47,699 nucleotides of DNA. Source: an uncultured Lachnospiraceae bacterium. GTDB taxonomy: Bacteria > Bacillota > Clostridia > Lachnospirales > Lachnospiraceae. Position 1 is the first letter of the stretch; every line of letters starts with the position of its first letter. The notes beneath the pieces are model-generated. The model was not told the DNA's origin. It worked only from the letters and a program-made list of their open reading frames with translations, and made no database searches. Positions 25,877 through 32,547 of the stretch are shown here, in pieces. A program made the position numbers and the translations under genes. The DNA lies in the NCBI GenBank assembly GCA_902799015.1, contig CADBZI010000009.1:1-47699 (forward strand), read 5' to 3'.

Positions 25877-26060
25877 GGGGAGATACAGCAGCTGGACGGA
25901 TCTCCCGACGCCGTCCTAAGCCCACTTGGCGAAGCTGACTGCCGGCTTCGACTAAGGTGTCCGGGGTATTCAGCGAACGCTTTCTTCATACCCCGGACAC
26001 CAAGTCTTCGCAGGCAGTAGATCTTCGCCGCGTTCCTGCTTATGTCCGGCTAACGGGAGA
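25877..26060. repeat. Long inverted repeat downstream of galT
   Basis: Core arms GGTGTCCGGGGTAT (25956-25969) and ATACCCCGGACACC (25988-26001) are perfect over 14 bp around an 18-base loop. Pairing continues imperfectly outward to 25928/26029 (GGCGAAG with CTTCGCC), and more weakly to about 25895/26060. It can form a long stem that may end the galT transcript. The outermost left sequence resembles an inverted copy of the 41-bp repeat that follows on the right. Confidence 0.75.
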
Positions 26061-26218
26061 TGCGTCCCGCTGCCGTGGAGTGACGGCTCCTTCAAGGGAG
26101 ATGCGTCCCGCTGCCATGGAGTGACGGCTCCTTCGGGGGAGATCCGCCCCGCTGCCGTGGATGCAGAATTCGGCGCCGGGAGATCCACCCCGAGCCTTGA
26201 CGAACTGCCGGGAATTGA
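26055..26218. repeat. Four tandem copies of a 41-bp repeat
   Basis: Units begin at 26055, 26096, 26137 and 26178, each with GGGAGAT, so the period is exactly 41 bases. The first two units are almost identical; the third diverges in its last third, the fourth after CCCCG. Each early unit contains a small hairpin (GCCGT...ACGGC). No open frame runs through them convincingly. Too few and too similar in spacer for a CRISPR array. They fill the space before proS and leave about 78 bases up to its start. Confidence 0.85.
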
Positions 26219-26296
26219 GTAACATCAGAGAATGCCGCGTGAGTTGAGAAACGGGCAGAAAAGAAGAGAGAACAGAACAGGCAAGGAGAATACAGC

Positions 26297-27739
26297 ATGG
26301 CACAGGAAAAAAAGTTTGTCGAGGAGATCACTTCGATGGAGGAAGACTTCGCCCAGTGGTACACGGACGTGGTCAAAAAGGCAGAGCTGACGGGATATAC
26401 GCAGCTCAAGGGATTCATGGTGATCAAGCCGGCCGGTTACGCGATCTGGGAGAATATCCAGAAGGAGCTGGACAGAAGGTTCAAGGAGACCGGTGTTGAG
26501 AATGTATACCTGCCGTGCCTGATTCCGGAGGGCCTGCTTCAGAAGGAAAAGGATCATGTCGAGGGATTTGCGCCGGAGGTTGCCTGGGTTACCTATGGCG
26601 GCGCGCAGCAGCTGGAGGAGCGCATGTGTGTGCGGCCGACTTCGGAAACGCTGTTTTCCGATTTTTATTCCCGCGATGTGCATTCTTACCGGGATCTGCC
26701 CAAGGTCTACAATCAGTGGTGCTCTGTGCTGCGCTGGGAGAAGACCACCCGTCCCTTCCTTCGCTCGAGAGAATTCCTGTGGCAGGAAGGCCACACGGTG
26801 CATGCGACTGCCAAGGAAGCGCAGGAGCGGACCGAGCAGATGCTGAATGTGTACGCGGATTTTACGGAAGAGTTCCTGGCGATCCCTGTCATCCGCGGTC
26901 AGAAGACCGAGAAGGAGAAGTTCGCGGGTGCAATCGCGACCTATACGATCGAGGCGCTGATGCATGACGGAAAAGCGCTTCAGTGCGGAACCAGCCATAA
27001 TTTCGGAGACGGCTTTGCGAAGGCTTTTGAGATCCGCTATGTCGGGAAGGAGAATACGCTGGAGTATTGCCACCAGACCTCATGGGGCATGACGACCCGT
27101 ATGATCGGCGCCATCATCATGGTGCACGGAGACAACAGCGGACTGAAGCTTCCGCCGCGTGTTGCGCCTGTTCAGGCAATGGTGATCCCGATTCAGCAGA
27201 AGAAGGGAAATGTGCTTGAGAAGGCTTTGGAGCTGAAGGAAGATCTGGTTCGCGCGGGAATCCGTGCGAAGATCGATGACACGGACAAGAGTCCGGGATT
27301 CAAGTTCTCAGAGCAGGAGATGCGCGGTATCCCGGTTCGTCTGGAGATCGGCCCGAAGGACATTGAAAAAGGGCAGTGTGTGATCGTACGCAGAGACACA
27401 AGGGAAAAGATCGTGACGCCGATCGCGGAAGCGGCAGAGATGGTTTCGAAGACGCTGGAACAGATTCAGAAGGACATGTTTGAGAACGCGAAGAAGCGCC
27501 TGGAAGATATGACCTATGATGCCGTCACAAAGGAAGAGTTTTCAGAGCTTGCCCAGACAAAGCCGGGCTTCATCCGCGCGATGTGGTGCGGTGACAGGGC
27601 ATGTGAAGACGAGATCAAGGATCAGCTGGGCGGCGTGACAAGCAGATGCATGCCATTCCATCAGGAGCATCTGTCGGATACGTGTATCTGGTGCGGCAAA
27701 CCGGCAAAGAAGATGGTGTACTGGGGAAAGGCATATTAA
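26297..27739 (+). CDS. proS: Prolyl-tRNA synthetase, short (archaeal/eukaryotic-like) type
   Basis: 480 residues, AAGGAG before the ATG. Class II aminoacyl-tRNA synthetase: motif 2 region [20 protein letters not shown]... near 146-165 and motif 3 [10 protein letters not shown] near 283, followed by an anticodon-binding domain (about 290-400) and the C-terminal zinc-binding-like domain ending in [18 protein letters not shown] of this class. It lacks the editing insertion of the long bacterial ProRS. It charges tRNA-Pro in the cytoplasm. No T-box element is visible upstream; instead there are hairpins and 41-bp repeats. Confidence 0.95.
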   Translation: MAQEKKFVEEITSMEEDFAQWYTDVVKKAELTGYTQLKGFMVIKPAGYAIWENIQKELDRRFKETGVENVYLPCLIPEGLLQKEKDHVEGFAPEVAWVTYGGAQQLEERMCVRPTSETLFSDFYSRDVHSYRDLPKVYNQWCSVLRWEKTTRPFLRSREFLWQEGHTVHATAKEAQERTEQMLNVYADFTEEFLAIPVIRGQKTEKEKFAGAIATYTIEALMHDGKALQCGTSHNFGDGFAKAFEIRYVGKENTLEYCHQTSWGMTTRMIGAIIMVHGDNSGLKLPPRVAPVQAMVIPIQQKKGNVLEKALELKEDLVRAGIRAKIDDTDKSPGFKFSEQEMRGIPVRLEIGPKDIEKGQCVIVRRDTREKIVTPIAEAAEMVSKTLEQIQKDMFENAKKRLEDMTYDAVTKEEFSELAQTKPGFIRAMWCGDRACEDEIKDQLGGVTSRCMPFHQEHLSDTCIWCGKPAKKMVYWGKAY

Positions 27740-27815
27740 TTTCTTGAATTTTAACCGAATTCATATTCGGGTAAGAACAGGGTAAGAACAGAAGCAAAGG
27801 GGCTGTCGCGTATCA

Positions 27816-27881
27816 CCGGCAAGGTGCACCCGGAACAGGAAGCTGTTCCATGTGCCGGCTGGGATATGCGCCGGCTTTTTT
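27816..27881 (+). promoter_or_regulatory. Hairpin leader with possible attenuator before EamA gene
   Basis: GGAACAG-GAAG-CTGTTCC (27832-27849) is a perfect 7-bp hairpin, extended by GCAC/GTGC and CCGG/CCGG pairing. The last CCGG strand is also the left arm of a GCCGGC...GCCGGC terminator with six T (27854-27881), so the two folds exclude each other. It may be only the proS terminator, but it ends 12 bases before the EamA start. Confidence 0.45.
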
Positions 27882-27892
27882 AGAAAGTAGTT

Positions 27893-28801
27893 ATGACAAA
27901 AGAAAAGAAATTTCAGCTGAGGCAGTCAGCAATTTTACTGCTTACCGCGCTGATCTGGGGCGGAGCCTTTGTCGCACAGAGCATTGGCATGGAGTACATC
28001 GGACCTTTTACCCTTGTGGGAATCCGGTTCCTTCTCGGCGCTGCGGTGCTGCTTCCGGTCATCCTGCTGCAAAGCAGGTTCCGGCACAGGGAGAAGGCGC
28101 CGGAAAAGCATGAGGGGGATGGGCTGGCGACAGGCGGGAAAACCCTCATCACAGGCGGGATCCTGTGCGGGCTTGCACTAGGAACCGCGTCGACGCTTCA
28201 GCAGGTGGGAATCGGGTATACCACAGTGGGAAAAGCGGCTTTCCTCACGGCCATGTATATTGTGATCGTTCCCCTGTTTGCCCTCTTTGGCGGGAAACGG
28301 GTGAAGCCGGTGATCTGGCTGTGTGTGGCAATTGCCTGCGCGGGAATCTACTTTCTCAGCATGCCGAAAGGAAGCATCCGCCTGATGGCAGGAGACGCCT
28401 TATGCCTTTCCTGCGCGTTTGTCTTTGCAATTCAGATTACGCTTGTGGATCATTATGCCAACCTTGCAGACGGCATCCGGCTGGCATTTTTGCAGTTCCT
28501 TACCGCGTCCGCTCTGGGCTTCGTCCTGATGCTGATCTTTGAGCACCCGGTCCCGGATGAGATCCTGCGCGCTGCATGGCCTTTGCTCTATCTGGGCGTT
28601 CTGAGTACCGGTACGGCATATACCCTCCAGATCATCGGGCAGAGGGGCCTGAACCCGACAATCGCCTCCCTCATCATGAGTCTCGAGTCGACGATCTCTA
28701 CGATTGCCGGATACGTCTTCCTGCACCAGACGCTGACGCCCAGAGAGCTGGCCGGCTGTGTCCTGATGGCGGTATCGATTGTGCTTGCGCAGCTTGCCTA
28801 G
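27893..28801 (+). CDS. EamA/DMT-family transporter
   Basis: 302 residues with ten expected membrane helices in two EamA repeats (about 10-145 and 160-300), typical of the drug/metabolite transporter superfamily (RhaT, YdcZ relatives). Seen: LLTALIWGGAFVAQS at the start, and GVLSTGTAYTLQIIGQRGLNPTIASLIMSLE near 235-265. Members export amino acids, nucleosides or other metabolites; the substrate is open. The ribosome site before the ATG at 27893 is weak and the start lies just 12 bases after a terminator-like hairpin, suggesting that the leader controls expression. Confidence 0.9.
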   Translation: MTKEKKFQLRQSAILLLTALIWGGAFVAQSIGMEYIGPFTLVGIRFLLGAAVLLPVILLQSRFRHREKAPEKHEGDGLATGGKTLITGGILCGLALGTASTLQQVGIGYTTVGKAAFLTAMYIVIVPLFALFGGKRVKPVIWLCVAIACAGIYFLSMPKGSIRLMAGDALCLSCAFVFAIQITLVDHYANLADGIRLAFLQFLTASALGFVLMLIFEHPVPDEILRAAWPLLYLGVLSTGTAYTLQIIGQRGLNPTIASLIMSLESTISTIAGYVFLHQTLTPRELAGCVLMAVSIVLAQLA

Positions 28802-28891
28802 CCGGAGATCCCGCCAGGAAGATGCTTCTGAACAGGCTTTGCATTTGTTGCTGACAAGTGGTAGGATGAGCGTTATGGAGGAATCAATCAC

Positions 28892-29242
28892 ATGGATATG
28901 AAGTTGGTTGTAATTGTACTGAATAAAACGGAGTGCCTGGAGGACCTTCTGGAGGAATTTGCGCGGAGAGACCTGCAGGGAGCGACGATTCTGGAGTCCC
29001 GCGGCATGATGCAGGAGCTTTCTGATGAGCCGGAGATGGAGTTTATGTTTTCACTCAGACACATCCTGAACCCGCGTCATCGTGAAAACAGGACCATCTT
29101 TATGGCTGCGTCTGCCTCAAAGGTCCCGGTCATAGCGGATGCCGTGAATCAGGTGACAGGCGGCCTGAACAAGGGGGATACCGGAATCCTGTTTACCCTT
29201 CCGATTGATTCTCTGGTTGGATTCGAGGTGAAGGAGTCATGA
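28892..29242 (+). CDS. PII-like (GlnB-fold) small protein
   Basis: 116 residues; GGAGG lies at 28877-28881. The alternation matches the PII ferredoxin-like double beta-alpha-beta fold: KLVVIVLNK (beta 1), LEDLLEEFARRD (helix 1), ATILESRG (beta 2), a T-loop-like middle (38-60), RTIFMAAS (beta 3), VIADAVNQVTGG (helix 2), then GDTGILFTLPIDSL (beta 4). The usual Tyr of GlnB/GlnK uridylylation is absent, so it is not a canonical nitrogen PII. Its stop overlaps the start of a CPA2 antiporter (ATGA), implying that the two act together. PII-like proteins of this sort gate transporters after binding nucleotides; regulation of the antiporter is inference. Confidence 0.75.
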   Translation: MDMKLVVIVLNKTECLEDLLEEFARRDLQGATILESRGMMQELSDEPEMEFMFSLRHILNPRHRENRTIFMAASASKVPVIADAVNQVTGGLNKGDTGILFTLPIDSLVGFEVKES

Positions 29243-30438
29243 GCCTGTCACTGAATGCGCTTACACAGCTGGGTATTATGATTCTTGCCGGGATGTTCAT
29301 GGGCCGTATGATGAAGCACATCAAGCTGCCCAATGTGACCGGATATCTGCTGGCGGGACTCTTGCTGGGCCCGTATTTTCTTCCGGCACTCGGATGCCCG
29401 TTTTCCATACTCTCAGAGCATTTTATCTCGGGAATCGGAATCATCTCGGAGGTGGCGCTGGGATTTATCGCTTTTTCGATCGGCAATGAGTTTCAGATCT
29501 CCTATTTCAAGAAGGTCGGTGCCGCACCGCTGATCATCGCCTCGATGGAATCGCTGTTTGCCGTGGTGGTGGTCGTCGCTGCTTTGCTGCTGACCCGCCA
29601 TGACGCTGCCTTTTCCCTGGTCCTGGGATCCATCGCCGCGGCTACTGCGCCTGCGGCAACGATCATGGTGATCAATCAGTATAAGGCGAAGGGGCCGGTA
29701 ACCTCCACCCTGCTGTCGGTCGTCGCGATTGATGACGCGACTGCACTGATCCTGTTTTCCGCTGCAACAGCAGTGGCGTCGGGAATGGCTGGAAGAGCAT
29801 CGAATCCTGTGATGCAGGTTCTGGTGCCGGTCGGCCAGATCCTTGCAGCCCTTGCGGTCGGAGGCGGGCTGGGGATCCTGCTGCTGCTTCCCATGCGTTA
29901 TTTCCACAAGAAGAGCAACCGGCTTGCCCTGATCTGCGGCTTTTTGTTTGTCGGGATCGGAGCTGCGGACCTGCTTGGACTGAGTTCTCTGATGTTGTGT
30001 ATGGCGCTTGGCGCGGCGGTGGCAAATCTGAGCTCGGAGGCAGGAAGCATCCTTTCCATCGCAGAGAGTATTACACCGCCGATCTACATTCTGTTCTTTG
30101 TCGCTTCCGGAGCGGGACTGCAGGTCAGTGTCCTGAAGACGGCAGGTATGATCGGGGCGATCTATATCATCGGCAGAAGCATCGGCAAGCTGTTCGGAGC
30201 ATGGCTTGGCGCGCGCATTTCCCATACGCCTCCCATGGTCGCGAAGTACCTGGGCCCCTGCCTGCTGCCGCAGGCCGGAGTTGCAATCGGTCTGACCCTG
30301 ATTGCCGGACGGGTTGTCCCGGAATATGCGCCTGCGATCCGCGCGGTAGTCCTTGCCGGAACACTGGTTTATGAGATCGTCGGCCCCGGCGTAACAAAGA
30401 TGAGCCTTACCCGGGCCGGGGAGATTGCCGGATCGTAA
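29239..30438 (+). CDS. CPA2-family cation:proton antiporter
   Basis: 399 residues, all membrane: about 12-13 helices, no soluble RCK/TrkA tail. Family features include NVTGYLLAGLLLGP (helix 2), GFIAFSIGNEF, and VVAIDDATALILFSAA with adjacent acidic residues D-D in helix 5, the ion-binding pair of Na+/H+ exchangers of the KefB/GerN/NapA group. It exchanges H+ for Na+ or K+ across the cytoplasmic membrane. It is translationally coupled to the PII-like gene, whose product replaces the C-terminal regulatory domain found in KefB-type relatives. Stop codon lies in a hairpin (CCGGGGAGATT with AATCTCCCGG) that may end the transcript. Confidence 0.92.
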   Translation: MSLSLNALTQLGIMILAGMFMGRMMKHIKLPNVTGYLLAGLLLGPYFLPALGCPFSILSEHFISGIGIISEVALGFIAFSIGNEFQISYFKKVGAAPLIIASMESLFAVVVVVAALLLTRHDAAFSLVLGSIAAATAPAATIMVINQYKAKGPVTSTLLSVVAIDDATALILFSAATAVASGMAGRASNPVMQVLVPVGQILAALAVGGGLGILLLLPMRYFHKKSNRLALICGFLFVGIGAADLLGLSSLMLCMALGAAVANLSSEAGSILSIAESITPPIYILFFVASGAGLQVSVLKTAGMIGAIYIIGRSIGKLFGAWLGARISHTPPMVAKYLGPCLLPQAGVAIGLTLIAGRVVPEYAPAIRAVVLAGTLVYEIVGPGVTKMSLTRAGEIAGS

Positions 30439-30526
30439 TCTCCCGGGCCGGGGAGCCTTTCGCAGAGTGCACAATTTTCGATTTTCTTTTTTGTGAAAGA
30501 TTTGTAACTATTTTGAAAACAATAAC

Positions 30527-30555
30527 TTGATTTTACACAGAGAAAGTGTTAGAGT
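30527..30555 (+). promoter_or_regulatory. Promoter for the c-di-GMP riboswitch transcript
   Basis: TTGATT at 30527-30532 and TAGAGT at 30550-30555, 17-base spacing, in AT-rich DNA just ahead of the aptamer. Confidence 0.55.
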
Positions 30556-30576
30556 AAAAGCAGATAAAAAACAGAA

Positions 30577-30672
30577 TATCCAAAGGGCAAAGCAGCCGAA
30601 AGGTTGTGACGCAAAGCTAAAGGGCCTTGGAACGAATGTGGAGTGTTCCGTGGCAGCCAGTTGCCGGTGATC
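30577..30672 (+). ncRNA. c-di-GMP-I (GEMM-I) riboswitch aptamer
   Basis: The GEMM-I core is recognisable in order: AAAGGGCAAAG (30582-30592), a P2 stem CAGCC/GGTTG capped by a GAAA tetraloop (30598-30601), GACGCAAAGC (30608-30617), a variable hairpin GGAAC...GTTCC, and AGCCAGTTGCCG (30655-30666). The middle G of GGG is the position that reads c-di-GMP; an A there would mean the cGAMP variant. The sequence resembles clostridial examples. A terminator begins right at the 3' end and shares GAT with P1, so ligand binding likely affects termination. It leads the secreted CAP-domain protein. Confidence 0.88.
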
Positions 30673-30694
30673 CAAACGTTAAGGATCGTTTTTT
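30668..30694 (+). terminator. Riboswitch-controlled terminator
   Basis: TGATCC (30668-30673) pairs with GGATCG (30683-30688) around a 9-base loop, followed by six T. It starts within the last bases of the aptamer, so it is probably its expression platform. Confidence 0.7.
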
Positions 30695-30790
30695 CTGATA
30701 AGCCACCATAAGGCTGACGGAATCAGGCGGCAATTGCGAACGTGCCGGACTCTTTCGTTAAGCGCCTTCGGGTGGTTTTTTATCAGGGTA
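30695..30790 (+). promoter_or_regulatory. Second structured leader region with terminator
   Basis: CTGATA at 30695 can close with TATCAG at 30781-30786; inside are AGCC/GGCT, CGGCA/TGCCG hairpins and a TTCG-capped GCGCC/GGTGGT stem followed by six T (about 30761-30781). This gives a second terminator-like element between the aptamer and the gene. I do not recognise it as a known RNA class; it may be part of a two-step platform. Confidence 0.45.
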
Positions 30791-30888
30791 AGTTTTATTT
30801 TATATATATAGTCACTTTTTTCCGGCAGTGGGTGAGTGGAGAAAAGCAGTTGCAGGAGCAGTAGGAATTTGCAGCAATGGAGGCAGTT

Positions 30889-31716
30889 ATGAAACGTATT
30901 TTGAAGAAGCTACTTCTGATTACAGCGCTTCTGGTGGCTGTTGGGATGATGCTGGGAGCTTCCAACGCGGCAGAGGCAAAGTCCAAAAAGCTGAAGACCA
31001 AGACGATTAAAGCGGGCAAGTCCGTGAACCTGAGGGTGAAGGGAGAAGCAGACTGGGCGATTTCGAATACCCAGGTTGCCCGGATGACCGTTCTGAGCGC
31101 AAACATGGCAAAGATTACCGGCCTTCAGAAGGGGAAGACCAAGGTCACTGCCAAGGTCGACGGGACGCTCTACAAGGCGACCATCAAGGTCAAGGCTTCC
31201 GCGAAAACAGGCGGCAACTCCAGCTCACAGGTTGAGGGCTTGAGCAGCAGCCCGATTCCGGGCTCGATGGATTCCGAGTATATCCTCAATACCGGACAGA
31301 CAGTCGTAGGACATTATGATGATGCCTTTGCAAACAACATTATCGCGAAGACGAATTCTTACCGTTCCTCAAGCGGCTGCGGATCTCTGGGCGGGAATCA
31401 GGCGCTTGTAGAGGCGGCAAGGACAAGAGCTGCGGAGGCAGCGGTGATGTTCAGCCATACGAGGCCGAACGGACAGGACTACTACACAGTCGGCGGTACA
31501 GCAGCAAGCGGATATCAGGATTCTCCGGTCTATGGTGAGAACCTTGCGTATGGCTTTGACAATGCGGGAGAGACCCTGGATGCCTGGATCGATTCTCCGT
31601 CGCACCATGCGAACCTGGTGAGAAGCTCCTTTGTCACGATCGGAGTTGCGGTACTGTGGGTGAAGCAGTCAGACGGAACCTACACTGCGTATATCGCGCA
31701 GGAATTCGGTTCCTGA
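30889..31716 (+). CDS. Secreted CAP/SCP-domain protein with Big-like domain
   Basis: 275 residues from ATG 30889, set by GGAGG five bases upstream. A signal peptide ends at about residue 29 (GASNAAEAKS). Residues 30-105 form a Big_2-like immunoglobulin domain (SVNLRVKGEADWAISN, VTAKVDGTLYKATIKVK) as in surface proteins. A Ser/Gly linker leads to a CAP (SCP/PR-1) domain, about 145-275, with FSHTRPNG, GENLAYG and SPSHHANLVRS, the conserved His/Glu/His cavity residues. CAP proteins bind sterols or metal or act in wall interactions; the bacterial role is unclear. The leader with a c-di-GMP-I riboswitch ties its production to the switch between motile and attached life. Ends at a terminator. Confidence 0.92.
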   Translation: MKRILKKLLLITALLVAVGMMLGASNAAEAKSKKLKTKTIKAGKSVNLRVKGEADWAISNTQVARMTVLSANMAKITGLQKGKTKVTAKVDGTLYKATIKVKASAKTGGNSSSQVEGLSSSPIPGSMDSEYILNTGQTVVGHYDDAFANNIIAKTNSYRSSSGCGSLGGNQALVEAARTRAAEAAVMFSHTRPNGQDYYTVGGTAASGYQDSPVYGENLAYGFDNAGETLDAWIDSPSHHANLVRSSFVTIGVAVLWVKQSDGTYTAYIAQEFGS

Positions 31717-31783
31717 GCATCTGAGAATTAAGAAAGAATGCTGCAGAGCAGCTGTTTGGGTAAGTGGTTTATTTAAAGTGTGA

Positions 31784-31812
31784 GGGCGCCGGCTGTTCCG
31801 GCGCCCTTTTCT
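31784..31812 (+). terminator. Rho-independent terminator
   Basis: A perfect 9-bp stem GGGCGCCGG/CCGGCGCCC (31784-31792 and 31798-31806) with a 5-base loop, followed by TTTTCTT, ends the CAP-protein transcript. Confidence 0.9.
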
Positions 31813-31848
31813 TAGAATACACGGATCCGTACTTCGAACTGAGGCCGT

Positions 31849-32148
31849 TTACATCTCCATGATGTGCTCTACTCCCATATTCAGAATCATCTCCACATGC
31901 TCATCGTCCAACGAGTAATAGATGGTCTTTCCCTCGCGGCGGGACTTGATCAGCTTGGAAGCCTTCAGGGTGCTCAGCTGATGGGAAATGGCACTCTGCG
32001 TCATATCCAGCTTGCTGCAGATCTCACTGACACAGCTTTCCTTTTGCAGCAGGACACACAGAATCCTGATCCGGGTTTTGTCCCCGAACATTTTATAGAG
32101 TTCACTGAGCTTTGTAAGCATTTCTTCTGATAGCATTCCGGAAACCAT
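31849..32148 (-). CDS. ArsR/SmtB-family repressor with zinc-type site
   Basis: 99 residues. ATG 32148 has GGGAGG eight bases upstream; an in-frame GTG at 32157 overlaps that site. Winged helix-turn-helix: SEICSKLDMTQSAISHQLSTLKASKLIKSRREGKTIYYS (recognition helix near 50-65). At the C-terminus D82-x-H84 and H95-x-x-E98 with ten residues between the histidines reproduce the alpha-5 metal site of SmtB/CzrA, which senses Zn(II) or Co(II). The ELCVCDL arsenic motif is absent (CVSEIC instead). No metal efflux gene is adjacent, so it acts on distant targets or on itself. A palindrome candidate lies upstream at 32261-32282. Confidence 0.9.
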   Translation of the reverse strand: MVSGMLSEEMLTKLSELYKMFGDKTRIRILCVLLQKESCVSEICSKLDMTQSAISHQLSTLKASKLIKSRREGKTIYYSLDDEHVEMILNMGVEHIMEM

Positions 32149-32260
32149 GCCGTACACCTCCCATGGCCCAATCGCCGTTCCCTGTTTTCATCCTTCCTGA
32201 TCCCTGAAACCGGGAGCATGACCGGAGTACATGCCGCATTACACACCGCCTCCGGGCTGG

Positions 32261-32282
32261 ATTATGATCAACTGAATCATAT
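32261..32282. promoter_or_regulatory. Candidate ArsR/SmtB operator
   Basis: ATTATGATCA-AC-TGAATCATAT is an imperfect inverted repeat of 10-base arms with a 2-base centre (one-base slip), in AT-rich style like SmtB-type operators, 113 bases upstream of the repressor start. Autoregulation is inference. Confidence 0.35.
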
Positions 32283-32301
32283 CAAAATGCCGATCCGATG
32301 G

Positions 32302-32456
32302 TCAAGCGCAGGCGGGTTACAAGTCACACCCTGACCAGATACAAGGCATACACAGGGCTCCTGAACGGAGACTTTTGGGGGTCGTAGTGAAGGAGCCCTG
32401 TTATGCCGCAGGTACTGGTAGGGGTGTGACTTGTAACGGGGAAACACGGCTTGAGC
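32302..32456. repeat. Long inverted repeat upstream of murE
   Basis: Arms at 32316-32361 and 32392-32437 match over about 46 bases with a few mismatches; GTTACAAGTCACACCC starts the left arm and its complement ends the right. TCAAGC/GCTTGA at the rims extends it to 32302/32456. The 30-base loop is GT-rich (about 32362-32391). The right rim supplies the -35 box of the murE promoter. The remaining gap 32149-32547 otherwise holds only the operator and promoter. Confidence 0.8.
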
Positions 32457-32479
32457 GTAACTTTGCACAATGGTATACT
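32451..32479 (+). promoter_or_regulatory. Promoter for murE operon
   Basis: TTGAGC (32451-32456) and TATACT (32474-32479), 17-base spacing. The -35 box lies in the outer arm of the long inverted repeat, so hairpin extrusion or protein binding there could affect transcription. Confidence 0.6.
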
Positions 32480-32547
32480 ATTGATAACTTGCCAAAAGTC
32501 GGTTACGGGTGATTCCGCCTTGTTTTCAGGCAGAAAGGAAAGAAACG

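Noticed and set aside
9481-26010. Similarity between loop sequences of two palindromes (CGGACACTAATCTT near 9493 and CGGACACCAAGTCTT near 25994)
   Set aside because: About 12 of 15 bases, in GC-rich hairpins; too short to claim a common family without a genome search.
26055-26218. CRISPR array
   Set aside because: Only four units, the whole 41 bases repeat with no unique spacers, and no cas genes are present.
25877-26296. T-box leader for proS
   Set aside because: No T-box sequence (GGGTGGNACCGCG-like) and no matching terminator/antiterminator; the hairpins here belong to repeats.
30409-30456. Clear terminator after the antiporter
   Set aside because: There is a GC-rich inverted repeat including the stop codon, but no proper T run follows, so it is mentioned only with the gene.
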